DNA of 64,000 nucleotides, taken from assembly GCA_030247675.1 (NCBI GenBank), contig JAOTRX010000002.1, forward strand, positions 1,178,001 through 1,242,000, given 5' to 3'. Under the pieces are notes generated by a model that saw only the letters and a list, made by a program, of their open reading frames with translations, was not told the DNA's origin and ran no database searches. This DNA is from Desulforhopalus sp. (GTDB lineage: Bacteria > Desulfobacterota > Desulfobulbia > Desulfobulbales > Desulfocapsaceae). Every line of letters starts with the position of its first letter. Position 1 is the stretch's first letter. Both the position numbers and the translations under genes were made by a program. This document shows, in pieces, positions 34,853-43,649 of this stretch.

Positions 34853-35009
34853 TCCGTGCGGGCCACCTGCGAGTGATTCTTTGAGGTCGGGAGTCACTTG
34901 CCTTCTGTCCCGCCGCGTGACCCAGCCAGATCATGTCAATGACGCAAAAATTCAAGGGTGCGCAGGTAGGGCTTTAACCAGAAAAGGACGGTTAGAGGCA
35001 ACACCACCG

Positions 35010-35531
35010 TTAATGGAGCAGCACCTTGTCTCGGATGAATCCCATTTTCTCGACATTCTCTAGAACCTTTGCCAGAATTTCTGGTTGCATTCTTGGGGTA
35101 CGGCTGAGTATCCAGAGATATCTTCTGTCGGGGGTTCCAACGACGGCGTACTCGTATTCCTGTTCCAAGTCGATGATCCAATAGTCTCCCCGGAAAGGCC
35201 AGAAAAAAGAGACCTTAAGGCGGGCGTTGCTGGCCTTGTCGACGACCCAGGCCCGTCCCTTGGCCTGCCGCAGGCTGCCATCTTGCTCGTCCCGGCAACT
35301 ATTCAGCACATCTATCTCGCCATCCGGGCGAGCGGTATATTGTGCCGTGCTGTTCTGGCAGCCTTTTTGAAAGCTGTTCGGGTATCGGCCGATTTCATAC
35401 CACAGGCCAAGATAGCGATCGAGGTCGACATGGGCGACGGTCTGTAGCGGTTTTTCCGGGGCAATACTCGTTGTGGAGAGAGAACACGCGGCCAGAAAGA
35501 GGGAGACTGCAACAAGGGTTAAGGCCTTCAT
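35010..35531 (-). CDS. blc: Bacterial lipocalin (Blc-like outer-membrane lipoprotein)
   Basis: Lipid-binding lipoprotein. The ATG at 35531 has GAGG 7 bp upstream and is preferred over ATG 35537 and the longer frame. The signal ends VSLFLAACS with the lipobox Cys. The lipocalin motif LDRYLGLWYEIGRYPNSFQ, the middle GDYWIIDLEQEYEYAVVG and the end YLWILSRTPRM are all present. Length 173 is typical for Blc. It may bind membrane lysolipids. It runs in the same direction as the FMN-binding gene upstream, with a 63-bp gap. Confidence 0.9.
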   Translation of the reverse strand: MKALTLVAVSLFLAACSLSTTSIAPEKPLQTVAHVDLDRYLGLWYEIGRYPNSFQKGCQNSTAQYTARPDGEIDVLNSCRDEQDGSLRQAKGRAWVVDKASNARLKVSFFWPFRGDYWIIDLEQEYEYAVVGTPDRRYLWILSRTPRMQPEILAKVLENVEKMGFIRDKVLLH

Positions 35532-35594
35532 AAACATACCTCTTTTCTGATCAAGAAGGAGTTTTTTGTCCGGCAATTACGGGCACCCAGCATA

Positions 35595-36047
35595 TCATGC
35601 TTGGAAATCGAATTTCATGACTTTCTGAAAGTGCGTCACCAGATAAATATGCTTGGTCGTGACCTGAAAAAATGCACAATCCGGTGCAGCTAAGAAATCG
35701 GTAAGATGCGGGTGTTTGGATAAAAAGAGAACCTGCTTTTCCTCGCGTGCCAGTCCGGTCAGCTCCTTGGTTGTGCCGAGAATGGTTGCCGCGGCGGCCT
35801 GGGTGAAATCCTTCACCTGATTGCTGCGATTATCCATGAGTAAGGAAACCCGCGGGTTGGTCGAGAGATTGTGCCATTTCCTGGTGGCGCGGGAGGTGGC
35901 AAAAAAAAAGTGCCGCAGGTCGGGGGTGCAGGCAACGGCAACCAGATTGGCATAAGGAGCCGAGCCGGCAGCCGTGGCGAGAACGGCCAAGGGCTGCTTG
36001 CAGCAGAGTTCCAGCAAGATATCAGGGTATATTTCAGAGGTGGTCAT
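35595..36047 (-). CDS. Pyridoxamine-phosphate-oxidase-fold FMN-binding protein
   Basis: A split-barrel protein of 150 residues: PLAVLATAAGSAPYANLVAVA, HFFFATSRATRKWHNLSTNPRVSLLMD-type FMN/phosphate contacts, and a C-terminal HIYLVTHFQKVMKFDF strand. This is the layout of general-stress or heme-utilisation FMN proteins, not of vitamin B6 biosynthesis enzymes. The start is followed by a normal N-terminal helix. It may be a flavin reductase or scavenger, and nothing nearby fixes its role. Confidence 0.8.
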   Translation of the reverse strand: MTTSEIYPDILLELCCKQPLAVLATAAGSAPYANLVAVACTPDLRHFFFATSRATRKWHNLSTNPRVSLLMDNRSNQVKDFTQAAAATILGTTKELTGLAREEKQVLFLSKHPHLTDFLAAPDCAFFQVTTKHIYLVTHFQKVMKFDFQA

Positions 36048-36569
36048 TGTTGGCTAAATTCCTCCATGAAGGCGACTTGCAGGCATGTCCGCCATGAGGT
36101 TCTTCTAAACAAAGGCTGTCAAGGATTGACGGGGAAAAGGACCGTTGAGGAAAGGGCATACGAATCACCTGATTGCAATCGCAACTACCGACGCAGCTTT
36201 GTTTGATAATAGCTGAGTTGTGGGGCCTAGCCAGACAAACCAAAGGTATGTCCTCGCGGTATAATATCGCATGGGCCAAGATATACCAATTAATTTACAT
36301 ATCCTGTCTCAACAAGGGTCAGGGGCTTGTCTTTATGATAGCCCCTTCAGGATGCCCTCACGAAACCAAACGATACAGTGTACTCACCTGAAGGCTTAAA
36401 GAACCAGCCAGCATAAAGAGACGAGCTGCAGATGGGAGTGTTTACTATCATTAGTCCCATATTTTTCTCCTATTGAAGTAGTGTTGTTTGACCCTATTGT
36501 TAAGGCATGACAAGGAAGAGAGAAAGCTCTTCCCTATAACCGATGAAAAACAACCAATGAGGTAAGAAT
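36048..36569. other. Intergenic region with a diverged ~54-bp repeat and hairpins
   Basis: 522 bp without a gene. It holds the inverted repeat copy at 36208-36263. A paired CCTTCAGG/CCTGAAGG is at 36344-36394, and a stem GGAAGAG/CTCTTCC at 36514-36533 in the leader of the small gene at 36570. Confidence 0.5.
36208..36263 (-). repeat. Diverged copy of the ~54-bp repeat, minus orientation
   Basis: Read on the minus strand it begins TATACCGCGAGGACATA, keeps GTTTGTCTGGC and ends ACAACTCAGCTA. The central stem has decayed. Confidence 0.6.
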
Positions 36570-36737
36570 ATGAATAGCGATTTTGGTTCCCTGACTTGGG
36601 TGAATGATAAAGAAGGCCACGAGTATGTATGTGTTATCGATCGGCAGGATACGGTGACGAATTATGAGAGTCTCAGTGAGGGTGAGCGCTCGACCTGCAA
36701 CAACGTCAATGATTTTATCGCAACCGATCGGTGGTAG
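36570..36737 (+). CDS. Small acidic protein (55 aa)
   Basis: Short gene with a good ribosome site (GAGG 7 bp before ATG 36570), its own leader hairpin and a strong terminator ~100 bp downstream. The product begins MNSDFGSLTWVNDKEGHEYV and ends CNNVNDFIATDRW. It is acidic and soluble with two Cys. I do not recognise a characterised family. The complete transcription unit supports it being real. Confidence 0.6.
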   Translation: MNSDFGSLTWVNDKEGHEYVCVIDRQDTVTNYESLSEGERSTCNNVNDFIATDRW

Positions 36738-36840
36738 CAGCCGGCTGGCTGGGCCAGGGGTTCAGCCAGAGTAAACAATTATAATTGGAACTGCGGCAGG
36801 TTTACTTTCCCAAACGGAAATTTTACTATACAGTGCAACG

Positions 36841-36886
36841 AAAAAGACAGAGGCGGCCAGGGTTACTGGCTGCCCCTGTCTTTTTT
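36841..36886. terminator. Strong bidirectional terminator
   Basis: AAAAAGACAG (36841-36850) pairs with CTGTCTTTTTT (36876-36886), with an inner CCAG/CTGG stem. There are A and T tracts on both sides. Confidence 0.85.
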
Positions 36887-37000
36887 GTGTTCGCTAAGGC
36901 GCAAAGAGAGATTCTTCGCTACAGTTTGTAAGGCTTGCAAGCCTTGTAAATCATGCTTGCTAGAACACCCGTATAGTTAACCTCAGAGGGTTGCCCGCTT

Positions 37001-37489
37001 ATGGACTTCTTTTTTGTCGCTGTCACCTGGCTCGGTTCCCTGTATCTTCTTTTGCCGCTGACGGTACTGCTCTGCCTGCTGTTGCTCTGGTACGGCAAAT
37101 CCGGGCAGGCAATTTCGATCAGTCTGGGGATGGTGATCACCATCATCTCCGTCCATGCGGCTAAACTGTTGTTTCGCCGGCCGCGACCGTCCTCGCCCGA
37201 CCTCCTTGTGGCGATGCCCGCCGACTGGTCATTTCCCAGTGCCCATACGGCCCAGGCTGCCGCCTTCTTCCTGTCGGTGACCTTGATTGCCTTTCAGGTC
37301 TTGCCGACACTCTGGGCGACTCTTGTAGCCCTTCTCAGTCTGCTGGTCATCGGCCTTGTCGGATATTCGCGCATCTACCTCCAGGTGCACTACCTTTCCG
37401 ATGTTTTGGCAGGGATGGCTTTGGCCGTTCTCATTGTTTCAGGGGTGAGGTTGCTCGTTCCTCTTCTGCCTTGGCTACAGGGGAAATAG
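37001..37489 (+). CDS. PAP2-family membrane phosphatase
   Basis: Integral membrane phosphatase of 162 residues with the three PAP2 motifs: KLLFRRPRP near 52, PSAHTAQA near 80 and SRIYLQVHYLSDV near 125. About five helices flank them. Likely removes phosphate from phosphatidylglycerophosphate, undecaprenyl diphosphate or a related lipid. The next gene, 48 bp on, is diacylglycerol kinase, so the pair may recycle lipid headgroups. Confidence 0.9.
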   Translation: MDFFFVAVTWLGSLYLLLPLTVLLCLLLLWYGKSGQAISISLGMVITIISVHAAKLLFRRPRPSSPDLLVAMPADWSFPSAHTAQAAAFFLSVTLIAFQVLPTLWATLVALLSLLVIGLVGYSRIYLQVHYLSDVLAGMALAVLIVSGVRLLVPLLPWLQGK

Positions 37490-37537
37490 CTGGCTTTACT
37501 GACAACACATTGCATTCTTTAGAGGGGAGTTTAAACC

Positions 37538-37927
37538 GTGCGAAATAAATTTCTCGGCCAAGGGGAAGAGGGCTATCACCCGATACGCAAGATCATGGTC
37601 TGCCTATCCGGTTTGCGCTATGCCATTCGCTATGATTTCAGCGTCGCTTACAAGTTCTACCTTTCCCTGTTTATGCTCCTGACCTGCTTTTTTCTCCGCC
37701 AATGGGTCGATTTTCTTGTCATCATGGCCGCCACCGGCCTGGTGCTCATTGCTGAATTGTTCAACAGCGCCATCGAGGCTCTTTGCGACTTCATCGAGAC
37801 CAATGAAAACGAGAAAATTAAGATAATAAAGGACATATCCGCCGCGGCGACAGGTATCTCCATACTTCTCTGGGTTGTTGTCCTGCTTACTGAACTCAGC
37901 AACTTCTGGGCAATCTTCCATGTCTAA
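37538..37927 (+). CDS. dgkA: Diacylglycerol kinase, DgkA type
   Basis: Small three-helix membrane kinase that phosphorylates diacylglycerol or undecaprenol. The start codon is GTG with GAGGGG upstream. The active-site motif ELFNSAIEALCDFI near residue 74 carries the conserved Glu and Asn, followed by KIIKDISAAATGI. Length 129 is normal. It forms an operon with the PAP2 gene. A hairpin follows. Confidence 0.92.
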   Translation: MRNKFLGQGEEGYHPIRKIMVCLSGLRYAIRYDFSVAYKFYLSLFMLLTCFFLRQWVDFLVIMAATGLVLIAELFNSAIEALCDFIETNENEKIKIIKDISAAATGISILLWVVVLLTELSNFWAIFHV

Positions 37928-37974
37928 TGGGAATCGGCCGCAGGCCCTCGGGGTGTAGAGATTTTAGGCCTTGT

Positions 37975-38002
37975 CCGGCAAATGGCTGAGCTAATTTGCC
38001 GG
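37975..38002 (+). terminator. Hairpin after dgkA
   Basis: CCGGCAAAT (37975-37983) pairs perfectly with ATTTGCCGG (37994-38002), followed by GTTTTGG. It separates dgkA from the acyl carrier protein gene. Confidence 0.65.
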
Positions 38003-38066
38003 GTTTTGGTGTATATTATCTGGCCTTTGGAAAAAGCGGCAAATAAACAACAATCGGGAAGGGTTT

Positions 38067-38333
38067 ATGAAGGGTTCACTGGACGAAAAATTTAAAACGG
38101 AACTGAAACAGTTGATTATTGAGGAATGCGATCTGGACATCGGCCCGGAAGATATCCCCGACGATGACCCTCTGTTTGGCGAGTCTTCCTTGGTCGGGCT
38201 TGATTCGATCGACGCGCTGCAGATATCAATCGCCATCCAGAACAAGTACGGCGTGGTGATTACCGACAGCAAGGAGTTGCGGCAGGTCATGACTTCATTT
38301 GCTTCCTTTGCCGACTATATCCGGCCGGAGTGA
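38067..38333 (+). CDS. Acyl carrier protein of the BtrH/ketosynthase cluster
   Basis: 88-residue carrier with the phosphopantetheine serine in GLDSIDAL near residue 46. It is longer and more acidic at the N-terminus than a fatty-acid ACP, and lies directly before two ketosynthase-type genes, so it is a dedicated carrier. The start has GGGAAGGG upstream. The ketosynthase begins 6 bp after its stop. Confidence 0.88.
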   Translation: MKGSLDEKFKTELKQLIIEECDLDIGPEDIPDDDPLFGESSLVGLDSIDALQISIAIQNKYGVVITDSKELRQVMTSFASFADYIRPE

Positions 38334-38339
38334 GGCCGC

Positions 38340-39500
38340 ATGGAAAATGTCTACATTACCGGCAATGCCATTCTCTGTTCTCTCGGCGAGAGTCTTGATG
38401 CAATAGTCGAGAGCATACGTAATAAGGTCTGCAAGACAACCGACATGCCGATCAAGGTTGCCGGCCTTGACTACACCCGGCCCCACTATCGGATTCCCGG
38501 CGCGGCGCAGGACAACCTTGCAGACCTTGACCAGCAATTCTACCGGATGCTTTTCGACACGGTCGGCCGGGCCATAAAGGATGCCGGGCTGACCGAGGCC
38601 GAGCTTGCAGGCTGCGCGCTATTTTTCGGATCGACATCAATAGATATGCCGATGGCCGAATGGGGCTATAAAACCGCCGGGCAATCAGGATCGAGGCAAA
38701 TCTCCGAAGAGACCCCCGGCTATGGCATGATCATCAACCGGGTCGCCGAACAATTTGGGGTCTATGGCCCATGCTACACCTTTGCTACCGCCTGCACATC
38801 AAGTGCTAATTGCCTGCTGTACGCCGCTTCCCTGATACAGGCCGGGCAGATCGAACGGGCAATCGTTGTCGGCTATGATCTGTATATCGATGTCGGGCTG
38901 CTTGGCTTTGAATCGCTGAAGCTGATCGAGTCGAGCGGGTATAAGCCTTTTGATAAGAACCGGGTCGGGGTCATCATGGGCGAGGGTTGCGGCGCGGTTG
39001 TTCTTGAAGGCAAACGCCGGACACCTGACAACTTCCGCTTTCTCGGCGGGGCGAATGGCTGCGACACCTTCAATGTCACCACCCATAATGCCAGCGGCCG
39101 GGACATCGCCGCGGTGATCAGTGATGCCTTGAGAAATTGCAGACTCAGCCCCTGCGATATTGACGCGATCAAGGCCCACGCCACGGGGAGTCCCGTCAAT
39201 GACGTCACGGAATTTAACGGCATGAAGATCGTCTTTGGTGACGAAATGCCTCCCTTTACCGGCATTAAGCCCTATGTCGGGCACACCGTCGGCGCATCGG
39301 GAGTCATTGAACTGATACTTATCACGGGGGCGGTGGCCAGGGGCTTTTTCCCGGCAACGGCTGGATTCAAGGATGTCGATGAGGCCATCAACGCCCGGCC
39401 ACTCACGGAAAACCTCATGATCAAGCACGGCAATTTCATGCTGAATTTCTTCGGATTCGGCGGCAACTGTACATCGTTCATCGTCACCAATAAGGACTGA
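38340..39500 (+). CDS. Beta-ketoacyl-ACP synthase (FabF-like) of the BtrH cluster
   Basis: Condensing enzyme of 386 residues. The active-site Cys is in TACTSSANC near 156; the two histidines are in KAHATGSPVND near 283 and KPYVGHTVGAS near 312. The usual GEGCGAVVLE motif is present. It is likely to extend or load acyl chains on the adjacent ACP. A ketosynthase-like partner without the Cys follows 5 bp later, as in KSalpha/chain-length-factor pairs. Confidence 0.92.
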   Translation: MENVYITGNAILCSLGESLDAIVESIRNKVCKTTDMPIKVAGLDYTRPHYRIPGAAQDNLADLDQQFYRMLFDTVGRAIKDAGLTEAELAGCALFFGSTSIDMPMAEWGYKTAGQSGSRQISEETPGYGMIINRVAEQFGVYGPCYTFATACTSSANCLLYAASLIQAGQIERAIVVGYDLYIDVGLLGFESLKLIESSGYKPFDKNRVGVIMGEGCGAVVLEGKRRTPDNFRFLGGANGCDTFNVTTHNASGRDIAAVISDALRNCRLSPCDIDAIKAHATGSPVNDVTEFNGMKIVFGDEMPPFTGIKPYVGHTVGASGVIELILITGAVARGFFPATAGFKDVDEAINARPLTENLMIKHGNFMLNFFGFGGNCTSFIVTNKD

Positions 39501-39505
39501 CAGTC

Positions 39506-40375
39506 ATGTATATCCACAACGCATCGGCGTTTGTTTGCGATCCTGTTGATGATATCGCCCCGCTGAAAGCCGAGCTGAAAAAGTACACCGACTATTTTTT
39601 CCGCAGGGTCAATAAATTCATCATGCTGTCGCTTATGGGCGTGCACCAGTGTGTGCACGGCAGAACGATAGATCCTGCCACCGCCGTGTACCTGTCCACC
39701 GAAAACGGCAATCTGGGCGACACGGAAAATGTTCTGCATCAGATCTTTCGGGAAAATTCCTTTCCCAAGCCGCTCAATTTTATCAACACCATGAGCAATA
39801 CCGCCTCCTTTTATGTGGCGCAGAGCCTGCAGACCCTAGGACGCAGCATAACCGTGTCGAGTAAAAACGTGGCCTTCGAGCGGGGCCTGGAGCTGGCGCG
39901 GGTCGATTTTGCCTTGCAGCATATACAAGAGGCCTTGATCGGCGGGGTTGATGAAGCACTTTTCTCAAGGAAAAAATTTACCGAGAAATATCATGCCTCC
40001 TATCATTCCGTAAAGCTCGTCGAGGGCAGCAGCTGGCTGTACTGTACTGCCCGGAAGGCAGGGGCGATAGGTGAAATCCTCGATGTCGCCACCTTCCGGG
40101 ACCGCGAGCAGGCGCTTGCCTGGGCGAGCAGCGCAGCCTCCGGTCATACCGTGCTGGCTTTCGGCATCCTCATGACGCCGCCTGACAAGGAGCTGTTCCG
40201 CAAACAATGCGGCAATCATGAGGAACTTGATTACATCACTAGGTTTGGCTATTACGAGACCTCCTCGGCCTTTGCCGTCGGCCATTTTCTCAAAACCTCC
40301 AGCAAGGCCCGGCTGCTGCACATCAATTGCGACACAAGAGGCCAATACAGCTGTGTTGCCTGTCAAAGGTATTGA
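39506..40375 (+). CDS. Ketosynthase-like partner without active-site Cys (chain-length-factor type)
   Basis: 289-residue protein related to the N-terminal half of ketosynthases. The region that should hold the catalytic Cys reads INTMSNTASFYVAQSL near 92, so it cannot condense. The C-terminal GYYETSSAFAVGHFL is typical of the short ketoacyl-synt_2 group seen in aryl-polyene-type clusters. It probably forms a heterodimer with the preceding enzyme and sets chain length or binds the carrier. AAGGA upstream supports the ATG at 39506. The gene is convergent with the ABC exporter. Confidence 0.8.
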   Translation: MYIHNASAFVCDPVDDIAPLKAELKKYTDYFFRRVNKFIMLSLMGVHQCVHGRTIDPATAVYLSTENGNLGDTENVLHQIFRENSFPKPLNFINTMSNTASFYVAQSLQTLGRSITVSSKNVAFERGLELARVDFALQHIQEALIGGVDEALFSRKKFTEKYHASYHSVKLVEGSSWLYCTARKAGAIGEILDVATFRDREQALAWASSAASGHTVLAFGILMTPPDKELFRKQCGNHEELDYITRFGYYETSSAFAVGHFLKTSSKARLLHINCDTRGQYSCVACQRY

Positions 40376-40413
40376 AAGACAGGTGTTCTAACGGCCGCAG
40401 GTGCCAGGGATTT

Positions 40414-41739
40414 TCAGGGGCATTTCTTGCGGCTTCGGGCATACAGGGAAGCGGCCAGCATGGTCGCACAACAAAAGGCCAGAAGGGCTGAGGCCTCGGG
40501 AAGGATGGCGCGCAGATCGCCGCCCCGGAGAAGGATGTCGTAAAATCCGCTCTGCCCCCAATACAGGGGGGAAAACAGGCAGATCGGCCGCATGAAATCG
40601 GGCAGGGCATAAATCGGCACCATGATCCCGCCCAAGGCGGCGCCGATGACTATCGATACCGGGGCAAAGACGGCAATCTGCTCGTAGGTCCGGCCTATCG
40701 TCCCGAGGAGGATGCCATAACCACAAGCGGCGGCGATGACGCAGACCATCATGATGAAAAACAGCAGGGGTTGACTCCCCGGTTCAAAGGCGGCAAGGCC
40801 AAACAGCGGCAGAATATAGATGCCGGCCATGACGATAAAGATGAACTGAACCAGGCTGACGATCATATAGGCTATGATTTTCCCCGAAATAAAGGTCAGG
40901 TAGCTGACCGGCAGGACCTTCAACCGCAGCAGGGTGCCGGACTCCCTTTCCTTGATCAGTGAGCCGGCCAGCGGCACGGCAATAAAAAAAATGCCGAAAA
41001 TGGCCCAGGCGGGGACATTCTGCTGCACGGCGGTAGGTTGCTTGATAAAGCCCATCGCCGAGCTGAAGTGTTCCTGCACCGGTATCAGGCTGCTGCCCAT
41101 AAAGAGCTGCGGCAGCAGGTCCTTGGCGTTTAACTCCGGCAGGGGCATAGCCGTACGCATTGCCGGCGGCAGATTGGCGCCGATCTTTTCCGGAAGCATG
41201 GCCAGGCTTTTTTCAACCAGCAGCCGGGTCTCCACCGCCATGATGACCTGCCCCAGGGCTGAACGCACCGCCGAACGAAAACTGCCATGCACCGTCGGAT
41301 CAAAACGCACCAGGATCTCCGGAATCGCTTGGGCTGGTGCAACCACGCGCTCGGGAAAGAGGTTCTTGGCAGCCGTCATCTGTGCCGCCTCGATCGCAGC
41401 GCTGCTGAGGCCGAGGGGAAGAATCACCGCAAACTGGTATTTCGAGGCCGCCACCAGGGCATTGGCCGTATCCACCGTCAACGCCTCGCCGTTCAGGGTT
41501 TCGACGAGGCGGATGGTATCCATCCCGCCGAACATGCCGCGAATCTCCTTGCCGATTATGCCGTGGTCATGATCGATAAAGAGGACCTCGACATGGGTCG
41601 TGGTAACCTTGTCCTGAATGAGGGTTATGACGATTACCAGGAAGGCCGGCATAATGAAAAGAAGGACCATCCCCAGCCGGTCGCGAAGGAGCAGGAGCAA
41701 TTCCTTGGCAATTGATACAAAGAGTTTTGTCAGGGCCAT
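40414..41739 (-). CDS. ABC-2 type exporter permease
   Basis: 441 residues with one N-terminal helix (LGMVLLFIMPAFLVIVITL), a ~200-residue extracytoplasmic domain, then about five helices from ~240 onward including FGIFFIAVPLAGSLIKERESG, a motif typical of ABC2_membrane_3. It lies 7 bp after its ATPase gene. Likely exports the product of the facing ACP/ketosynthase genes. Confidence 0.9.
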   Translation of the reverse strand: MALTKLFVSIAKELLLLLRDRLGMVLLFIMPAFLVIVITLIQDKVTTTHVEVLFIDHDHGIIGKEIRGMFGGMDTIRLVETLNGEALTVDTANALVAASKYQFAVILPLGLSSAAIEAAQMTAAKNLFPERVVAPAQAIPEILVRFDPTVHGSFRSAVRSALGQVIMAVETRLLVEKSLAMLPEKIGANLPPAMRTAMPLPELNAKDLLPQLFMGSSLIPVQEHFSSAMGFIKQPTAVQQNVPAWAIFGIFFIAVPLAGSLIKERESGTLLRLKVLPVSYLTFISGKIIAYMIVSLVQFIFIVMAGIYILPLFGLAAFEPGSQPLLFFIMMVCVIAAACGYGILLGTIGRTYEQIAVFAPVSIVIGAALGGIMVPIYALPDFMRPICLFSPLYWGQSGFYDILLRGGDLRAILPEASALLAFCCATMLAASLYARSRKKCP

Positions 41740-41745
41740 AACCGT

Positions 41746-42501
41746 TTACTCCCGCAGATGTTCGCCGGTTTTCTGGAGAAACAGGGCAGCGAGATCACCG
41801 CAGCCCTCGGCCTCGGCGAGAAGGCTTTGCGGTGTTCCCTCGGCAATGATCCGGCCGGCATCGATAATGGCGATCCGCCGGCACAAACGCTGTACTTCTT
41901 CGAGATAGTGGGAGGTATAGATCATCGCCATGTTCCGGTGGTTGAGGGAGGCAAGCTTTTCCAGTATCAGGTGCCGCGACTGGGCGTCAATACCCACCGT
42001 CGGTTCATCGAGAAACAATAATTGCGGGTCATGGATGATACCGACGATGAGGTTGATGCGGCGTTTCATGCCGCCGGAATAGGTTGCCACCTGGCGGTGG
42101 CGCTTGTCATAGAGGCCGAACATCTCCAGATAATATTTGGCCTTTTCCTGCAGCAGTGCCCGTTTGAGGCCATACATCCGGCCAAAATAGCTGAGGTTTT
42201 CAAGGCCCGTAAGCTTGTCGTAGAGGGCGAGGTCCTGGGGCACAAAGCCGATTTTACCGCGCACCGCTGCCGGATTTTTTAGGGCGTCAATTCCGGCGAC
42301 CATCAGCGATCCCTGGTCCGGACGAAGCAGCGTGGTGAAAACCGAGATCAGGCTGGTCTTCCCCGCGCCATTCGGGCCAATGAGACCGCACAGCTCCCCT
42401 TTGGTCAGGGACAGGGAAACACCATTCAATGCCGGGGTCTGATTGCCGGCGTAGGTGAGATAGAGATTCCGGCTATAGAGGAGTGGCGCGTTATCGTTCA
42501 A
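41746..42501 (-). CDS. ABC exporter ATPase
   Basis: 251-residue ATP-binding subunit. Walker A GPNAGGKTS-like (GLIGPNGAGKTSLI), Q-loop GFVPQDLALYDKLT, signature TYSGGMKRR and Walker B LLFLDEPTVGID are all intact. The drug/lipid-exporter subfamily is indicated by YSGGMKRR. Its start overlaps the BtrH-like gene by four bases, so acyltransferase, ATPase and permease are one operon. Confidence 0.94.
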   Translation of the reverse strand: MNDNAPLLYSRNLYLTYAGNQTPALNGVSLSLTKGELCGLIGPNGAGKTSLISVFTTLLRPDQGSLMVAGIDALKNPAAVRGKIGFVPQDLALYDKLTGLENLSYFGRMYGLKRALLQEKAKYYLEMFGLYDKRHRQVATYSGGMKRRINLIVGIIHDPQLLFLDEPTVGIDAQSRHLILEKLASLNHRNMAMIYTSHYLEEVQRLCRRIAIIDAGRIIAEGTPQSLLAEAEGCGDLAALFLQKTGEHLRE

Positions 42502-43526
42502 CTTGCCCCTCTTTTCCGGTCATTGCAGACACGGAGGATGTCGGTATACAGGGCTTGCTCGCTTTGCCCGCATTGGCGGAGGATTTCGGCAAGATTCTCA
42601 TAGGTGTCGGAGACCTTGCCCCTGTCCTTGCACATCCGTGCCCCGGAACCGGCGAAGCGGCGCCAGGTGTCGCCGATCTTGGTCATCCGCTCGGCGAGAG
42701 GAAAGAGCGGGTCAAGGTGTAAGAGTTCGGCTGCTTCCTGCAAAAATGCCGCATATATAAAGCGAAAGCCGCCACCACCGGTGCCAATTTCCTCCTGCAT
42801 TCTGATCAAATGCCCGAGATACAGCAGGGCCTTCTTGTCGCCTAATTTCTTCGGCCATTTTTCCAGCCGGTCGGCAAGAAAGGTAATGCCCCGCACCCCG
42901 AGAAAGGGAATGGGGACACGAAGCATGGTCGTGGATACCCGCACCAGGCCCTGCCATGCTGCTGCCGCCATGTCCGGTGCCTGGGGGACCGCTTCGAGGT
43001 AATACATGGCCCCCTTTGGCGCCAGAGTCCCTTTGGCGAAGCGGGCGCGCTGCAGGTCCTGGCGTTTGCAGCGGACCACCTGCTCAAAGACTGGATCGCT
43101 GATCAGGTACTCATCCCCCTGCCGGCCGAAAACCACCAGATTGTGCATGTTGAAGTGAAAACGAAAGGCCGGCGGAAAGTAGGGCAGCCAATAAGCGCCG
43201 GTCTGACAGCCGACGGGAACGCCCTCGGCAAGTTTGGCATCGAGGACCTGCATAGCCTCTTCCTCGGAACGGAACTTACGGCGCCGCACGGTCACGCCGA
43301 GACGCTTGTTGACCTTGCTGAAAATGCTGCCGACATTGCCGCGAAAGGTAGTGAGAGGGAGGCCATTGATCTTAATAAATGGCATATAGCCGAAGAAAAG
43401 CCCCTCGCCGATCCCAAAGGCCAGGGCCTCGGAACATTCTATGTGGTGAAAGCGCAGCAGGTTGGCGGTTACGCCGCTTTCGCAGTGCGCCGATTGACTA
43501 TGGGGAAAGGGGATAAGAGCGTCCAT
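42498..43526 (-). CDS. BtrH-like acyltransferase (BtrH_N / DUF4872)
   Basis: 342 residues. The N-terminus HCESGVTANLLRFHHIECSE near residue 13 and AFGIGEGLFFGYMP match the papain-like BtrH_N domain, with Cys14 as the likely nucleophile and HNLVVFG as the His motif. The second half is the helical DUF4872 region. BtrH moves an acyl group from a carrier protein to an aminoglycoside in butirosin synthesis. Here the facing genes provide an ACP and ketosynthases, and the next genes an exporter. The acceptor is unknown. No ribosome site is clear before ATG 43526. Confidence 0.85.
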   Translation of the reverse strand: MDALIPFPHSQSAHCESGVTANLLRFHHIECSEALAFGIGEGLFFGYMPFIKINGLPLTTFRGNVGSIFSKVNKRLGVTVRRRKFRSEEEAMQVLDAKLAEGVPVGCQTGAYWLPYFPPAFRFHFNMHNLVVFGRQGDEYLISDPVFEQVVRCKRQDLQRARFAKGTLAPKGAMYYLEAVPQAPDMAAAAWQGLVRVSTTMLRVPIPFLGVRGITFLADRLEKWPKKLGDKKALLYLGHLIRMQEEIGTGGGGFRFIYAAFLQEAAELLHLDPLFPLAERMTKIGDTWRRFAGSGARMCKDRGKVSDTYENLAEILRQCGQSEQALYTDILRVCNDRKRGAS

Positions 43527-43649
43527 TAAGGGTGACGAATGCCTATGGGAAGAAAAGTCGTTGGGATAGTTTTCAGTTCCGCCGTCGCCACGCCGAAGAC
43601 TGTTGCGTGCCTTGATCGTGTGGAACTACCTTAGCTTTCATATTTTTTT

